From Aggregatilineales bacterium (GTDB taxonomy: Bacteria; Chloroflexota; Anaerolineae; Aggregatilineales; Phototrophicaceae), in NCBI GenBank assembly GCA_030834905.1, contig JAUQWZ010000002.1, positions 62,001 to 126,000 of the forward strand: a stretch of 64,000 bases of DNA, in the 5' to 3' direction. The notes beneath the pieces are model-generated. The model was not told the DNA's origin. It saw only the letters and a list, made by a program, of their open reading frames with translations, and searched no databases. Position numbers and translations under genes: made by a program. Numbering within the stretch: position 1 is the first letter of the stretch; every line of letters starts with the position of its first letter. This document shows positions 1 through 9,382 of the stretch, piece after piece.

Positions 1-1
1 G

Positions 2-205
2 CAGCCTGCGCTGATGAGCTACTACGAAAAGACGACTGAAGAACGGCTTGAACTCGGTATCAAGGATAATCTGGTGCGCTTCGCCGTCGGCATCGAAGAC
101 ACCGACGACATCATCGCCGATCTGGAACAGGCGCTGCGGGTGGTCGATACCAACCCGCACAAGCTGCGCCTTGAAGACCAGTGGGAACTGCGGTTCAGAT
201 CGTAG
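2..205 (+). CDS. Cys/Met metabolism PLP-dependent enzyme, C-terminal end (partial)
   Basis: The frame is open from the left edge, so only the last 67 residues are present. The residues [18 protein letters not shown] followed by [13 protein letters not shown] and IIADLEQAL are the characteristic C-terminus of the cystathionine gamma-synthase / O-acetylhomoserine sulfhydrylase / methionine gamma-lyase fold. These cytosolic PLP enzymes act in transsulfuration or homocysteine synthesis. The catalytic lysine lies outside the window, so the exact reaction cannot be told. It converges on threonine synthase; both families draw on homoserine-derived metabolites, which may be coincidence. Confidence 0.8.
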   Translation, partial: QPALMSYYEKTTEERLELGIKDNLVRFAVGIEDTDDIIADLEQALRVVDTNPHKLRLEDQWELRFRS

Positions 206-250
206 AAAAGAGTTTTAAACCACCAAGACACGAAGGACACAAAGAAGGAA

Positions 251-276
251 GTAGGGGCGCAGCATCGCTGCGCCCT
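251..276. repeat. GTAGGGGC-type intergenic palindrome
   Basis: An inverted repeat (GGGCGCAGC at 255-263 against GCTGCGCCC at 267-275) preceded by GTAG. It lies between two convergent genes, so it could also terminate transcription, but there is no T-tract. It belongs to a family found at least eight times in this window, always between genes. Confidence 0.6.
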
Positions 277-282
277 CGCTCG

Positions 283-1590
283 TTAAGCCTGCGGCGCGGT
301 GATCTCTCCGCCCAGAATCGCTCGAATCGACTCGGCGGTTGGCTCGGCGTCGTGGACGAGATTGCGGAATGTGCCGTGAATGCCGCGCAGTTCGTCGCGG
401 TGGTAGCCAATCGTCGCGTCCGGGTCTTTGAGGATGTGTCCTGTCAGCACGCCGACCACCGTTTCATGCGGCTTGATCACGCCCGAATTCACCAGCTTGC
501 GCACGCCCGCCATCGTGCAGCCCGACGCCGGTTCGCAGCCGATGCCCTGCGCGTCGATCAGCGCTTTGGCTTCCATGATCTCAAAATCGCTGACCTGCTC
601 AACCACGCCGTTCGTCCACTTGATGGCGCGGACGGCTTTGGGATAGTTGACCGGACTACCGATCTTAATCGCGGTGGCGACGGTTTCGGCGTGTACCGGC
701 TCAAGCCGGTCGAAACCGCGCTGGTAGCTCTGGTAAAGTGGGTTCGCGCCTTCCGCCTGAATCACCGCCAGACGCGGTATTCGGTCGATCACGCCGATCT
801 CATGCAGTTCGTGCAGCGCCTTGCCAAAAGCCGAGCTGTTGCCGAGGTTGCCGCCGGGGCAGACGATCCAATCGGGTGTCTGCCAGCGAAGCTGCTGGAG
901 CGCCTCGATCATGATCGTCTTTTGTCCTTCCAGCCGGAAGGGATTGACCGAGTTCAGCACGTAAATGCCGAGCGTTTCCGAGATTTGACGCACCAGTTCC
1001 AGATTGCGGTCAAAGTCGGCGTCGATGCGGATGCAGGTCGCGCCATAGGCGACTGCCTGCGCCAGCTTGCCCAGCGCCACATCTTTGTTTTGAAAGAGGA
1101 CGATGCCGCAGATGCCAGCCCAGGCAGCGTAAGCCGCCAGTGAAGCCGACGTGTTTCCGGTAGAAGCGCAGGCGACGTTGTTCATGCCGAGAACGCGCGC
1201 CTGGGTTAAGCCGCCGGTCATGCCGCGATCCTTGAACGAGCCGGTGGGGTTTTCGCCCTCATGCTTCAGGTAGAGGGTTTCAACGCCTGCCCAACTTGCC
1301 AGACGCGGGGTGTGATAGAGGTTGGTGCTGCCTTCCGGGCGGCTGACGATTCGCGACGGGTCAACGTCGGGATAGACCAGTTCCTTGTAGCGCCAGACGC
1401 CGCTGTTATAGGGCGCGTCCAGCGAGCCGAGGCGCTGGTCGAAGGTGGCGCGCAGTTCGTCGGCGCGGCGAGTCCAGTGGTCGAGATCGTGCTTCACGTC
1501 CAGCAGTCCACTGCAGGTTTCGCAGTTGTAGATGACCGTGTTAGTGGGGTATTGTCTGCCGCAGTCCATACATTGTAAGATGCTCGCCAT
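283..1590 (-). CDS. thrC: Threonine synthase
   Basis: Catalyses conversion of O-phospho-L-homoserine to L-threonine, the last step of threonine synthesis, with PLP in the cytosol. The PLP lysine is in ENPTGSFKDRGMTGG (Lys120); the glycine-rich phosphate loop and the late SGCTMAG segment also fit. Residues 7-26 carry two CxxC pairs (C7/C10, C23/C26), a small zinc-ribbon-like N-terminus seen in the long class of bacterial and archaeal threonine synthases. Length of 435 residues suits that class. The ATG has a GAGG about six bases upstream. It is divergent from thrB, 93 bases away, so the two may share a control region. High certainty. Confidence 0.95.
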   Translation of the reverse strand: MASILQCMDCGRQYPTNTVIYNCETCSGLLDVKHDLDHWTRRADELRATFDQRLGSLDAPYNSGVWRYKELVYPDVDPSRIVSRPEGSTNLYHTPRLASWAGVETLYLKHEGENPTGSFKDRGMTGGLTQARVLGMNNVACASTGNTSASLAAYAAWAGICGIVLFQNKDVALGKLAQAVAYGATCIRIDADFDRNLELVRQISETLGIYVLNSVNPFRLEGQKTIMIEALQQLRWQTPDWIVCPGGNLGNSSAFGKALHELHEIGVIDRIPRLAVIQAEGANPLYQSYQRGFDRLEPVHAETVATAIKIGSPVNYPKAVRAIKWTNGVVEQVSDFEIMEAKALIDAQGIGCEPASGCTMAGVRKLVNSGVIKPHETVVGVLTGHILKDPDATIGYHRDELRGIHGTFRNLVHDAEPTAESIRAILGGEITAPQA

Positions 1591-1633
1591 ACGCGCCTCA
1601 GTAGGTTGTTTTTGTTTAGATGGATGATGTATG

Positions 1634-1657
1634 GTAGGGGCGATTACTCACCCCTGC
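1634..1657. repeat. Degenerate GTAGGGG palindrome in the thrC-thrB divergent region
   Basis: GTAGGGG (1634-1640) faces CCCCTGC (1651-1657) across ten bases. The ends match the palindrome family described elsewhere in the window, but the stem is short. It sits between the two divergent thr starts and could form a small hairpin in the thrB leader. Confidence 0.4.
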
Positions 1658-1683
1658 GCCTGCACCTAAGGATAGCACCTCTC

Positions 1684-2625
1684 ATGCGAAAAGCCAGCGC
1701 CTTTGCCCCTGCCACCGTCGCCAATCTGGGGGTTGGTTTTGACGTACTTGGTCTTGCCGTATCCGAGCCGGGCGATACGGTCACTGCCGAACGTATCGAT
1801 GAACCGGGCGTCGTGATTGCTGAGATCAGCGGCGACGACGGCAAGCTGCCGCTTGAGCCAGAGCGAAACACGGCGGGCGTGGCTGCCGCCAGCCTGCTCC
1901 GGGCGGCGAATGCTTCGTTTGGCGTCCGGCTGACCATCCATAAGGGGCTGCCGCGCTCCAGCGGTCTGGGCAGCAGCGCGGCGAGTGCGGTGGCGGCGGC
2001 GGTGGCGGTCAACGCCATTCTCGATCAGCCGCTGGCGCGGGAATCGCTGTTACCTGCCTGTCTCGATGGGGAAGCGCTGGTTAGCGGCTATCATGCTGAT
2101 AACGTCGCGCCGTGTCTGCTGGGAGGCATCACGCTGGTCTATGGCGTCGCCTGTGATCAGATCGTCCGCTTGCCCGTTCCATCCGGGCTGCATCTGGCGC
2201 TGGTCACGCCCGCGGTTGAAGTGCCGACCGTCGAAGCGCGGGCAGTGCTGCCGCAGAATGTGCCGCTGAAGGCAATGGTGTCACAGACGGCGGGCATGGC
2301 GCGTCTTATCAGTGCCATCTATCGCTGTGATCTGGAAGAGATGGCGGCGGCGATGGAATCCGACGGCGTGATCGAGCCAGCCCGTGCTCACCTGATGCCG
2401 CTGCTGCGCGAAATACGCCTGGCGGCGAAAGCAGCCGGGGCGCTGGGAGTCATCATCAGCGGGGCGGGACCGACGCTGTGCGCCGTCTGTGCCAGCGCTG
2501 AAACAGCCGGACGCGCTGCCGAAGCCATGCAGGCGACCTACACGCAGGCGGGTATTCAATGTCAGGCTCAGGCGACGACGGTTGCCAGCGAAGGCGCGCG
2601 GATAGTAAGCCAGCATGGTTTGTGA
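1684..2625 (+). CDS. thrB: Homoserine kinase
   Basis: Phosphorylates L-homoserine to O-phosphohomoserine with ATP, supplying thrC. A GHMP-kinase fold is plain: N-terminal APATVANLGVGFDVLGLA, the ATP loop PRSSGLGSSAASAVAAA at about residues 85-101, and the C-terminal SGAGPTLCAV. Total 313 residues, usual for the family. I chose the ATG at 1684 (MRKASAFAPAT) because it matches the family N-terminus and has AAGGAT upstream; the frame is open upstream to 1606, but that would add an atypical extension. Divergent partner of thrC. Confidence 0.94.
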   Translation: MRKASAFAPATVANLGVGFDVLGLAVSEPGDTVTAERIDEPGVVIAEISGDDGKLPLEPERNTAGVAAASLLRAANASFGVRLTIHKGLPRSSGLGSSAASAVAAAVAVNAILDQPLARESLLPACLDGEALVSGYHADNVAPCLLGGITLVYGVACDQIVRLPVPSGLHLALVTPAVEVPTVEARAVLPQNVPLKAMVSQTAGMARLISAIYRCDLEEMAAAMESDGVIEPARAHLMPLLREIRLAAKAAGALGVIISGAGPTLCAVCASAETAGRAAEAMQATYTQAGIQCQAQATTVASEGARIVSQHGL

Positions 2626-2630
2626 AATTG

Positions 2631-2659
2631 TTGACAAATACGCTCAGAATTTCTATACT
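2631..2659 (+). promoter_or_regulatory. Consensus sigma-70 promoter for the aldehyde dehydrogenase gene
   Basis: TTGACA at 2631-2636 and TATACT at 2654-2659, 17 bases apart. It begins just after the thrB stop codon. The implied transcript has a leader of about 125 bases, within which TGCGGC and GCCGCA (about 2704-2727) can pair. Confidence 0.8.
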
Positions 2660-2790
2660 CAGCGGCGTCTTTTTTGCCGAGAAACCCGATATTTCTGCTG
2701 AACTGCGGCGGCGCGCTGTCTGCCGCATTAACACAGTTGTAAATTACGAAACTGCATAACGGGTGTAGAAGTCCAGGAAAAGAGTGTTTT

Positions 2791-4266
2791 ATGAGTGAAT
2801 TGGTGAAGAATTTTGTCGGCGGCGAGTGGGTGGCGGCGCAGAATGGCGCGACCTTCGAAACCTATAATCCGGCGACCGAAGCGCTGCTGGCGCAGGCTGC
2901 CAACAGCAGCGCCGCTGACGTTGACGCGGCGGTGAAGGCGGCGAAGGCGGCTTACAACGAGTGGCGATTACTGCCCGCGCCGCGCCGGGGCGAAATCCTG
3001 TTCGCGATGGCGGAGCTTCTCAAAGCGCGCAAGGAAGCGCTTGCCCAGACCATGACGCAGGAGATGGGTAAAGTCCTCTCCGAAGCGCGCGGCGATATTC
3101 AGGAAGCCATTGATATGGCGTACTACATGGGCGGCGAAGGTCGGCGGCTGTTAGGCTATACCGCGCCGGTGGAAATGCCGGAGAAATTTGGCATGGCGCT
3201 GCGCGATTCCGTCGGCATCGTCGGGCTGGTGACGCCCTGGAATTTCCCGGTTGCCGTTCCAAGCTGGAAGATCCTTCCGGCGCTGGTGGCGGGCAACACG
3301 GTGGTCTGGAAGCCGAGCGAGGACACGCCCAAGACCGCGGCTGAGTTCGTGAAAGTGTTTGAAGACGCCGGACTTCCCAAAGGCGTGTTGAACCTCGTAC
3401 ATGGGGCAGGGCAGGCGGGCGATGCGCTCGTTTCTCACCCCGACGTGCGCGTGATCTCATTCACCGGATCCACCGAAACCGGGCTGAAGGTGTACACCAA
3501 AGCCGCCAGCCTGGGCAAGAAGGTGTCTCTGGAGATGGGCGGCAAAAACGCCATCATCGTGCTGGACGACGCGAATCTCGAATTGGCGGTCAAGGCGATC
3601 ACCTGGAGCGCGTTTGGCACCACCGGTCAGCGCTGCACCGCCACCAGCCGCCTGATCGTTCAGAGTGGCATCAAGGAGCGCCTGATCGAAGCGCTGCGCG
3701 AGAAGGTGCAGGCGTTGAAGGTTGGCTACGGCGTTGAAGATGGCGTTGAAGTTGGTCCGCTGGTTAATCAGAAGGCGTTGGAGAAGGTCGAGAAGTACGT
3801 TAGCATCGGGCGCGATGAAGGTGCCAGGGTGGTCATCGGCGGCGCGCGCGTCGAGACGGACAAGGGCTATTTTTACCAGCCGACCCTGTTTGCCGACGTG
3901 AAACCGGACATGCGAATTGCGCGGGAAGAGATTTTTGGTCCGGTGTTGTCGATCGTCGAAGTTGGCTCGCTGGAAGAAGCAGTCGAGGTCAGCAACGGCG
4001 TGGCGTACGGGCTTTCCAGCAGCATTTTCACCGAAAACGTGAACGCTGCCTTCCGCGCCATCCGCGATCTGACTACCGGCATTGTCTACATCAATCACGG
4101 CACGACCGGCGCGGAAATCCAGTTTCCATTTGGCGGCACGCGCGGCACCGGCAACGGAATGCGCGAAGCAGGGCAGACGGCGCTCGACAGTTTCACGGAG
4201 TGGAAATCGGTTTACGTCGATTACAGCGGCAGGCTTCAGCGGGCGCAAATTGACAACCGCGAGTAG
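2791..4266 (+). CDS. NAD(P)-dependent aldehyde dehydrogenase
   Basis: Oxidises an aldehyde to the carboxylate with NAD(P)+. Landmarks of the ALDH superfamily are all present: [27 protein letters not shown] for the cofactor, FTGSTETG, the general base in LEMGGKN (Glu248), the nucleophile in TGQRCTA (Cys282), EEIFGPV, and a C-terminal [11 protein letters not shown]. That last motif resembles the YcbD / alpha-ketoglutarate semialdehyde dehydrogenase branch and some ALDH7-like enzymes, but the substrate cannot be fixed from sequence. Length 491 is typical. It is monocistronic by position, behind its own strong promoter. In principle it could oxidise lactaldehyde from the rhamnose genes 20 kb away, which is speculation. 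Confidence 0.9.
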   Translation: MSELVKNFVGGEWVAAQNGATFETYNPATEALLAQAANSSAADVDAAVKAAKAAYNEWRLLPAPRRGEILFAMAELLKARKEALAQTMTQEMGKVLSEARGDIQEAIDMAYYMGGEGRRLLGYTAPVEMPEKFGMALRDSVGIVGLVTPWNFPVAVPSWKILPALVAGNTVVWKPSEDTPKTAAEFVKVFEDAGLPKGVLNLVHGAGQAGDALVSHPDVRVISFTGSTETGLKVYTKAASLGKKVSLEMGGKNAIIVLDDANLELAVKAITWSAFGTTGQRCTATSRLIVQSGIKERLIEALREKVQALKVGYGVEDGVEVGPLVNQKALEKVEKYVSIGRDEGARVVIGGARVETDKGYFYQPTLFADVKPDMRIAREEIFGPVLSIVEVGSLEEAVEVSNGVAYGLSSSIFTENVNAAFRAIRDLTTGIVYINHGTTGAEIQFPFGGTRGTGNGMREAGQTALDSFTEWKSVYVDYSGRLQRAQIDNRE

Positions 4267-4348
4267 GGCGGTTCAGCCGCTGCTTGACCCGCCAGTTAAG
4301 CGCCGGTGAATTACTCAGATTGCGGTCATATTTTTGTCGGTCAAGCTG

Positions 4349-4357
4349 TGTTAAAAT
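4349..4357 (+). promoter_or_regulatory. Candidate extended -10 promoter for the iscX-nuo operon
   Basis: TGTTAAAAT fits a TGn-extended -10 hexamer; no good -35 is visible. It ends only five bases before the first possible iscX ATG (4363), so the message would be leaderless or nearly so, or the real promoter lies further upstream. Confidence 0.35.
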
Positions 4358-4362
4358 GAGGC

Positions 4363-4593
4363 ATGATGAACGTTAACTCTCAGCCTCAGAAACTTTACTG
4401 GGATTCATCCTACGAAATCGCGCTCCAGTTGATCGAGACGTATCCCGATGTGGACCTCGACAGCGTAGGGGTAGATCAGCTTTATCGTTGGGTTGTTGAG
4501 TTGCCGAACTTCGCTGATGATATATCGCTTGTGAATGAAGGTATTCTTCAGGCGATCTTACAGGAATGGTATGAGGAGGCAAACGCTCGATGA
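4363..4593 (+). CDS. iscX: IscX-like Fe-S cluster assembly protein
   Basis: A 76-residue acidic protein with the IscX (YfhJ) pattern: [19 protein letters not shown], then [17 protein letters not shown], then [16 protein letters not shown]. In Enterobacteria IscX binds the cysteine desulfurase IscS and tunes Fe-S assembly. Here it stands alone at the head of the nuo genes and overlaps nuoB by ATGA, so it is translationally coupled to the subunit that carries cluster N2. A role in loading or pacing cluster supply to complex I is my inference. Two adjacent ATGs (4363, 4366) are possible starts; the GAGG at 4358 suits the second better. The identity rests on motif spacing, not on a search. Confidence 0.8.
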   Translation: MMNVNSQPQKLYWDSSYEIALQLIETYPDVDLDSVGVDQLYRWVVELPNFADDISLVNEGILQAILQEWYEEANAR

Positions 4594-5435
4594 GTGACCT
4601 CAGTATGCGAGAGCTGCACGACACGGAATTTCCCATTCCGGTGGAGATGCAGGAAAATCTCGCCATCACCAGTCTGAGCAAAATCTATAACTGGAGCCGC
4701 CGATCCTCGATGTGGCCGATGCTGTTTGGACTGGCATGTTGCGCCATTGAGATGATCGCCACCGCGGCGTCGCGTTACGATCTGGCACGCTTTGGCATGG
4801 AAGTCATGCGCGCCAGCCCGCGTCAGTCGGACCTGATGATCGTATCCGGTACGGTCACCAAGAAGATGGTCGTGCCGATTGTCCGGCTGTACAACCAGAT
4901 GCCCGAACCTAAATATGTTCTGGCGATGGGTGCCTGTGCCAGCGGCGGCGGTCCCTTCAAAGAGGGCTATCACGTCGTTTCCGGCATTGACCAGTACGTG
5001 CCGGTGGACGTGTATGTACCCGGCTGCCCGCCAACCCCGCAGGCGCTGATGTATGGTCTGGTGTCGCTCCAGAAGAAGATCGATGGGCAGTCGCTGGCGA
5101 ATATGGACGACGTGCCCTGGTATGGGGTAGGTCCATCAGACCCGGTGCCGATTCCGATCCTCGGTCCTGAGATCATCGATCCCCGCCAGATGGAACTGAT
5201 CCGCGTGCAGGCGGAACGCGCCGCCCGTGGTGAATCCTACGGCGTGCGCGAACTACCGGCGGCGGTTCTGGAAGACGTCTCGAAACGGACGGAAGCGGCT
5301 GCAGGCGCAGCCGTCGCGGTGGCTGCTGCTCCAGTCGTGACGGATGCCGCAGCAGAAGCTGAACGGATCGGCAGACGTATGGAAGCGCTTGAGCGCAAGC
5401 GTGCCCGTGACGCAAAGTTGCAGCAAGGGAGCTAA
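4590..5435 (+). CDS. nuoB: NADH-quinone oxidoreductase subunit B
   Basis: Peripheral-arm subunit holding the terminal 4Fe-4S cluster N2 that hands electrons to quinone. Ligands are visible: Cys50-Cys51 in LACCAIEM, Cys116 in [10 protein letters not shown], Cys146 in PGCPPTPQA. The conserved core ends near residue 190; residues 225-281 form an Ala/Glu/Arg-rich tail unusual for NuoB (commonly 160-220 residues). Start overlaps iscX (ATGA); nuoCD follows after eight bases. The tail resembles that of NuoI in the same operon. Confidence 0.95.
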   Translation: MSDLSMRELHDTEFPIPVEMQENLAITSLSKIYNWSRRSSMWPMLFGLACCAIEMIATAASRYDLARFGMEVMRASPRQSDLMIVSGTVTKKMVVPIVRLYNQMPEPKYVLAMGACASGGGPFKEGYHVVSGIDQYVPVDVYVPGCPPTPQALMYGLVSLQKKIDGQSLANMDDVPWYGVGPSDPVPIPILGPEIIDPRQMELIRVQAERAARGESYGVRELPAAVLEDVSKRTEAAAGAAVAVAAAPVVTDAAAEAERIGRRMEALERKRARDAKLQQGS

Positions 5436-5443
5436 TCAACGTT

Positions 5444-7321
5444 ATGACCGATCAAACCTCTATTGCGCCTCAGACGGTAAACGCCGGTGATATTAAGACG
5501 GCGATTGAGGCGCTGAAGCAGCAGTTTCCCGACTGGGTGCAGGATGACACACGTCAGGGTTATTCCGGCGTTCTGGTTGACCGCAATCACCTGGTCGAGG
5601 TCGCGCGTACCATGCGCGACCAGTATGGCTTTGACTATCTCTCCAGCGCTACCGCTGTAGACTATCTGGGCGTGGAAGACAGTATGGAAATGGTCTACCA
5701 TGCTTATCGCACGTCCGGCGGACCGGCATTGGTGTTTAAGGCACAGACGCCGCGTGAAGGCGCGGAAATTCCGTCGCTGATTGACGTGTGGCCCGGCGCG
5801 GACTTTCAGGAGCGCGAGGCATACGATCTCTACGGAATCACCTTCCGGGGGCATCCGAACCTGAAGCGCATCCTGCTCTGGGAAGGCTTCGACGGTCATC
5901 CCATGCGCAAGGACTGGAAAGAGCCGTATTACGAGGAAGAACATAAACCGTTCGACAGCCGCTGGCCCAAGGGCTATGTCCGTCGCGCCGAAGAACTGAA
6001 CGCCTTTGGCAAGAACGTGAAATATCCCGCCGACCTCGATCTGTCGCGCCTGAACGATACATCGGAAGAAGCGCTGTACAGCGGCATGGGGCTTGGCGTT
6101 GATGTTGAAAAGCTGACTGCCGATGAAAAGCTCAAGACGGATCGGCTGGTCGTCAATCTGGGTCCGCACCATCCCAGCACGCATGGCGTGTTCCGCATGA
6201 TCGTTACCCTGAACGGCGAGACGATTGAATCGCTTGAGCCGGTCATGGGCTATCTGCATCGCAACCATGAGCAAATTGGCGAGCGCAATTCCTGGCTGGC
6301 GAACATTCCCTACACTGACCGGCTCGACTATATTTCGTCTATGGGGAATAACCACGGCTACGTGCTGGCGGTAGAGCAGCTTCTGGCGATGGGCAACCGT
6401 TACCAGGCACCGACCTACCGCGCGGAAGTCATTCGCGTCCTGATGGTGGAATTGAACCGGCTGGTCAACCACTACTGGGCGATTGGCTTCCTGCTGAATG
6501 ACCTGGGCGCGTTCTTCACGCCATCGCTGTATGCTATCGCCGAACGGGAGAAGATCCTCGATTTCTTCGAGGCGGTTGCTGGTTCGCGGATGATGTGCAA
6601 TTACATGCGCTTCCAGGGGGTCTATAAAGACCTGCCGGAGCGTATTCGCGGCGTCGCTAATCTGGTCAACGATCAGGTGCGCGATTTTAACACGATGGAT
6701 TATCTGACCGAGCTGATCAATGAGCGCCTGCCGCGCTCGATTGATGAACTGGACTTTTTCCTGACGGACAGCGAGATCATCAAGGCGCGCACGATTGGCG
6801 TGGGCTACCTGCCGCCTGAAATGGCGATTGCTTATAGTTGCGCGGGTCCGCTGCTGCGCGCCAGCGGCGTACCCTACGACGTGCGCCGCGCCGATCCGTA
6901 CAGCATTTACCCGGAACTCGATTTCGACGTGGCGGTGCGCTACCACGGCGATATTTATGACCGCTATCTGATCCGGCTGGACGAGATGCGCGAGAGCGTT
7001 CGCATCCTCAAGCAGATTTTGCCACGGCTGGAGCGCACTCAGGGCGAGGACTTCTTCGCTGGCAACAAATCGATTTACATGCCGCGCGTGCCGCTGGGCG
7101 AAGCCTACGGGCGGGTTGAAAATCCGAAGGGCGAGCTGGGCTACTACGTGGTGTCGCAGGGCGATCCGAAGGGACCGCAGAACCCCTGGCGCTATCACGT
7201 GCGCGCGCCAAGCTTCATCAATCTGACTCCGCTGGGACAGATGTGCAAGGGACAAAAAGTTGCCGATGTGGTCGCGATCCTCGGCAGCATCGATATTGTA
7301 CTTGGCGAGACAGACCGTTAA
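5444..7321 (+). CDS. nuoCD: NADH-quinone oxidoreductase subunit C/D fusion
   Basis: A 625-residue fusion. NuoC (30 kDa subunit) covers about residues 15-190, with the [14 protein letters not shown] and [20 protein letters not shown] signatures. NuoD (49 kDa subunit) follows from about residue 228, with [42 protein letters not shown], and the C-terminal [19 protein letters not shown]. NuoD builds the quinone chamber against NuoB. Fusions of this kind occur in Enterobacteria and several other lineages. It lies eight bases after nuoB, clearly cotranscribed. Confidence 0.96.
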   Translation: MTDQTSIAPQTVNAGDIKTAIEALKQQFPDWVQDDTRQGYSGVLVDRNHLVEVARTMRDQYGFDYLSSATAVDYLGVEDSMEMVYHAYRTSGGPALVFKAQTPREGAEIPSLIDVWPGADFQEREAYDLYGITFRGHPNLKRILLWEGFDGHPMRKDWKEPYYEEEHKPFDSRWPKGYVRRAEELNAFGKNVKYPADLDLSRLNDTSEEALYSGMGLGVDVEKLTADEKLKTDRLVVNLGPHHPSTHGVFRMIVTLNGETIESLEPVMGYLHRNHEQIGERNSWLANIPYTDRLDYISSMGNNHGYVLAVEQLLAMGNRYQAPTYRAEVIRVLMVELNRLVNHYWAIGFLLNDLGAFFTPSLYAIAEREKILDFFEAVAGSRMMCNYMRFQGVYKDLPERIRGVANLVNDQVRDFNTMDYLTELINERLPRSIDELDFFLTDSEIIKARTIGVGYLPPEMAIAYSCAGPLLRASGVPYDVRRADPYSIYPELDFDVAVRYHGDIYDRYLIRLDEMRESVRILKQILPRLERTQGEDFFAGNKSIYMPRVPLGEAYGRVENPKGELGYYVVSQGDPKGPQNPWRYHVRAPSFINLTPLGQMCKGQKVADVVAILGSIDIVLGETDR

Positions 7322-7388
7322 CGAAGCAGAACTCGCATGAGGGCGCGGTCTGATACGCCCTCATGGACATGACAGAGAAGGAGCGATC

Positions 7389-8219
7389 ATGTACGGACTG
7401 GGCATTTTGAAGGGCCTGGGCGTGACTTTCAAGCATTTTGTTGCGACCTATACGGCGGACGTTCGCTATGGTCTGAAGCGATACACCGGCGATAAGTTCG
7501 AGACGCGCCAGGGCGTTGACGCCACTGGTATTTACACTGTGCAGTATCCCGAAGAGAAGCTGGCGGTGCCAGAGCGCTTCCGCTTTGTGCCGTTTCTGGT
7601 GGTGGAAGACTATGATCATCCTGATCGTCCGGGACACGACTGGTGTACCGCCTGCGGCATCTGCGCCAAAGTGTGCCCGCCGCAGTGTATCTGGATTGTG
7701 CGTGCCGAAGACCCGGTCACCAAGCGACCTATAGCGCAGCCGGAAGCCTTCTTTATTGACATCGATATCTGCATGAACTGTGGCTACTGCGCCGAGTTCT
7801 GCCCGTTCGATGCCATCAAGATGGATCACGACTACGAGCTGGCGAGCTTTGACCGGACGTGGACGCATATTCACGACAAGGAACGGCTGTCGAAGCAGTT
7901 CAGCTATTGGAAGACGATTGCTCCGACGACTGCCGCCGAAGAAGCTGAGGCGCGCGGCGGCTGGGAACACATCGACGTGATCAAGGAAAAGAAGAAGAAG
8001 GCAGCCGCCGAAGCGCAGGCTGCCGAAACTGCGGCTGCCGCCGCTGAAGCTGCTGCCAGCGCTCCAGCCGCGCAGCAGGACGAAGCCGCTGCGCCCGCCG
8101 CTGAAGCAGCGCCTGCCGCCGCCGGAACGACGGATGCTGATGCCGCCCGCGAAGAACGCCGCCGCAAGCGCGAAGCAGCGCTGGCGCGCAAACACGCCAA
8201 AGACCAGGACGAAGGCTAA
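7389..8219 (+). CDS. nuoI: NADH-quinone oxidoreductase subunit I
   Basis: The 2x[4Fe-4S] ferredoxin-like subunit (clusters N6a/N6b). Two motifs are complete: Cys86-x2-Cys89-x2-Cys92-x3-Cys96 and Cys128-x2-Cys131-x2-Cys134-x3-Cys138. The N-terminus has the expected amphipathic segment GLGILKGLGVTFKHFV. After about residue 195 comes a long Ala/Glu/Lys tail of some 80 residues, not part of the usual subunit. RBS AAGGAG lies just before the ATG. The operon stops here: NuoA, E-H and J-N are not in the window and must be encoded elsewhere if complex I is complete. Confidence 0.95.
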   Translation: MYGLGILKGLGVTFKHFVATYTADVRYGLKRYTGDKFETRQGVDATGIYTVQYPEEKLAVPERFRFVPFLVVEDYDHPDRPGHDWCTACGICAKVCPPQCIWIVRAEDPVTKRPIAQPEAFFIDIDICMNCGYCAEFCPFDAIKMDHDYELASFDRTWTHIHDKERLSKQFSYWKTIAPTTAAEEAEARGGWEHIDVIKEKKKKAAAEAQAAETAAAAAEAAASAPAAQQDEAAAPAAEAAPAAAGTTDADAAREERRRKREAALARKHAKDQDEG

Positions 8220-8247
8220 CGAGCCAGCGCCGACCCGGAACAATGCA

Positions 8248-8280
8248 AATGCCCCTCACGTTGAAGTGAGGGGCATTTTT
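8248..8280 (+). terminator. Rho-independent terminator of the nuo operon
   Basis: A perfect 12-bp stem (8248-8259 with 8266-8277), six-base loop, then a T-run. It also faces the 3' end of the leftward cupin gene and may act both ways, since A residues flank the other side. Confidence 0.9.
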
Positions 8281-8310
8281 GAAGATCAGGTATGGTTTGT
8301 CAACACATTC

Positions 8311-8685
8311 TTAGTGATCGTGATGTTCGTCATCCGCCTTTGTGCGATGAATCGTGCCATGAGGATGCTCAGGCGGAGTGTAGACGGTATACAGCTTAAA
8401 CATCTGGCTGTTTGAGGTATTGATAACGTTGTGTTCAGATCCGGCGGGAATGACCACCGCCGATCCGTCATGCAGGCTAAATTCCTGCCCGCCGATTACC
8501 GCCTTTCCTTCACCCGCTTCTACACGGATGAACTGATCAGTATCGGGATGTGTTTCCTTGCCGATGTCTTCACCGGGGCGAAGCGCCATGAGCACCAACT
8601 GGCTTTTGGGTCCGGTGAACAGCACCTGACGGAAGTACTCGTTCTTCAGGGTTGCCTCTTCAATATTGACGTTATATCCAGGCAC
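8311..8685 (-). CDS. Cupin-domain protein
   Basis: A single-domain cupin of 124 residues. The two cupin motifs appear as GKETHPDTDQFIRVEAGEG and GSAVVIPAGSEHNVIN, with candidate metal ligands His, Glu and His. A His-rich C-terminus (DDEHHDH) could bind metal too. Small cupins of this type include sugar and mannose-6-phosphate isomerase-like folds and stress proteins; I cannot assign a substrate. The start is GTG with AAGGAG eight bases upstream. It forms a short leftward pair with the PRC-barrel-like gene upstream of it. Confidence 0.8.
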   Translation of the reverse strand: MPGYNVNIEEATLKNEYFRQVLFTGPKSQLVLMALRPGEDIGKETHPDTDQFIRVEAGEGKAVIGGQEFSLHDGSAVVIPAGSEHNVINTSNSQMFKLYTVYTPPEHPHGTIHRTKADDEHHDH

Positions 8686-8718
8686 TGTGCTTCTCCTTTT
8701 GTTCCTGATGTGCGGGCT

Positions 8719-9123
8719 TTAGCGCTTGAGCAGTTCGTCCCGCGTGACGTTCAGGTGAACGTCATCGCCGGTCACGCTGCCGATCTGTCCGCGTATGACG
8801 TAGCGATCGGCGGCGAAAAGACCGGCGGCGTCTACGCGGATAAATCCCTCTTTAAGCAGGCGGGTGCGCAGGATCTCCGGCAGGACGTCGTCCCCGAATG
8901 CCGCTCGAACGAAATTCGTAACAAAACTCGCAGGGCGCTTTGTTGGATCGTTAACGGTTGGCGCGCCTGGTCCGTATGGCTGAACATGCCCTGCATCCTC
9001 ACCCAGGTAGACAAGTTCAACCTTACCGAAATCCTTACCGCTGCTGTCGTGAACGGTCATGCCTTCCCTGATGTTTTCCAGAATGTTCGGTTGGGTAGGG
9101 AGTGCGAGATTCGGGTCGCTCAT
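8719..9123 (-). CDS. PRC-barrel-like (DUF2171-type) protein
   Basis: 134 residues. The segment GMTVHDSSGKDFGKVELVYLGED and the later RYVIRGQIGSVTGDDVHLNVTRDELLK follow the small beta-barrel pattern of PRC-barrel / DUF2171 proteins, which often bind RNA or act in stress responses. No catalytic residues are evident. The ATG at 9123 has a near-perfect AAGGAGG seven bases upstream; the frame stays open upstream but has no support there. Followed 33 bases later by the cupin gene, likely cotranscribed. Confidence 0.75.
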   Translation of the reverse strand: MSDPNLALPTQPNILENIREGMTVHDSSGKDFGKVELVYLGEDAGHVQPYGPGAPTVNDPTKRPASFVTNFVRAAFGDDVLPEILRTRLLKEGFIRVDAAGLFAADRYVIRGQIGSVTGDDVHLNVTRDELLKR

Positions 9124-9382
9124 GTAAGCCTCCTTAATCGTAACTGTAAGTAGTTTATACGAAAAGCAAGAGTGCTGCAACTTATCTGGCTGCATAAAGA
9201 GTTAGCGCTGCTTGAGAAAATATGATTTCTATTTAACTGTATTCGCAGACCATCGCTCTGAAAACTGCTGCGCAAAACGCCATCTGCCGGTGTCCATTGT
9301 GACAAATGGCACTGACTAATTATGCTCATGTCGGTTATACTTATCCGAACTATACACCCAGCTAGTGCCGATAGGGGTACAC

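Noticed and set aside
181..1143. A 320-codon plus-strand frame opposite thrC
   Set aside because: Shadow of threonine synthase, which has clear motifs on the other strand.
5432..7255. A 607-codon open frame on the minus strand
   Set aside because: It is the antisense shadow of nuoCD. The sense frame has unmistakable NuoC/NuoD motifs; the antisense product resembles nothing and is low in normal protein composition.
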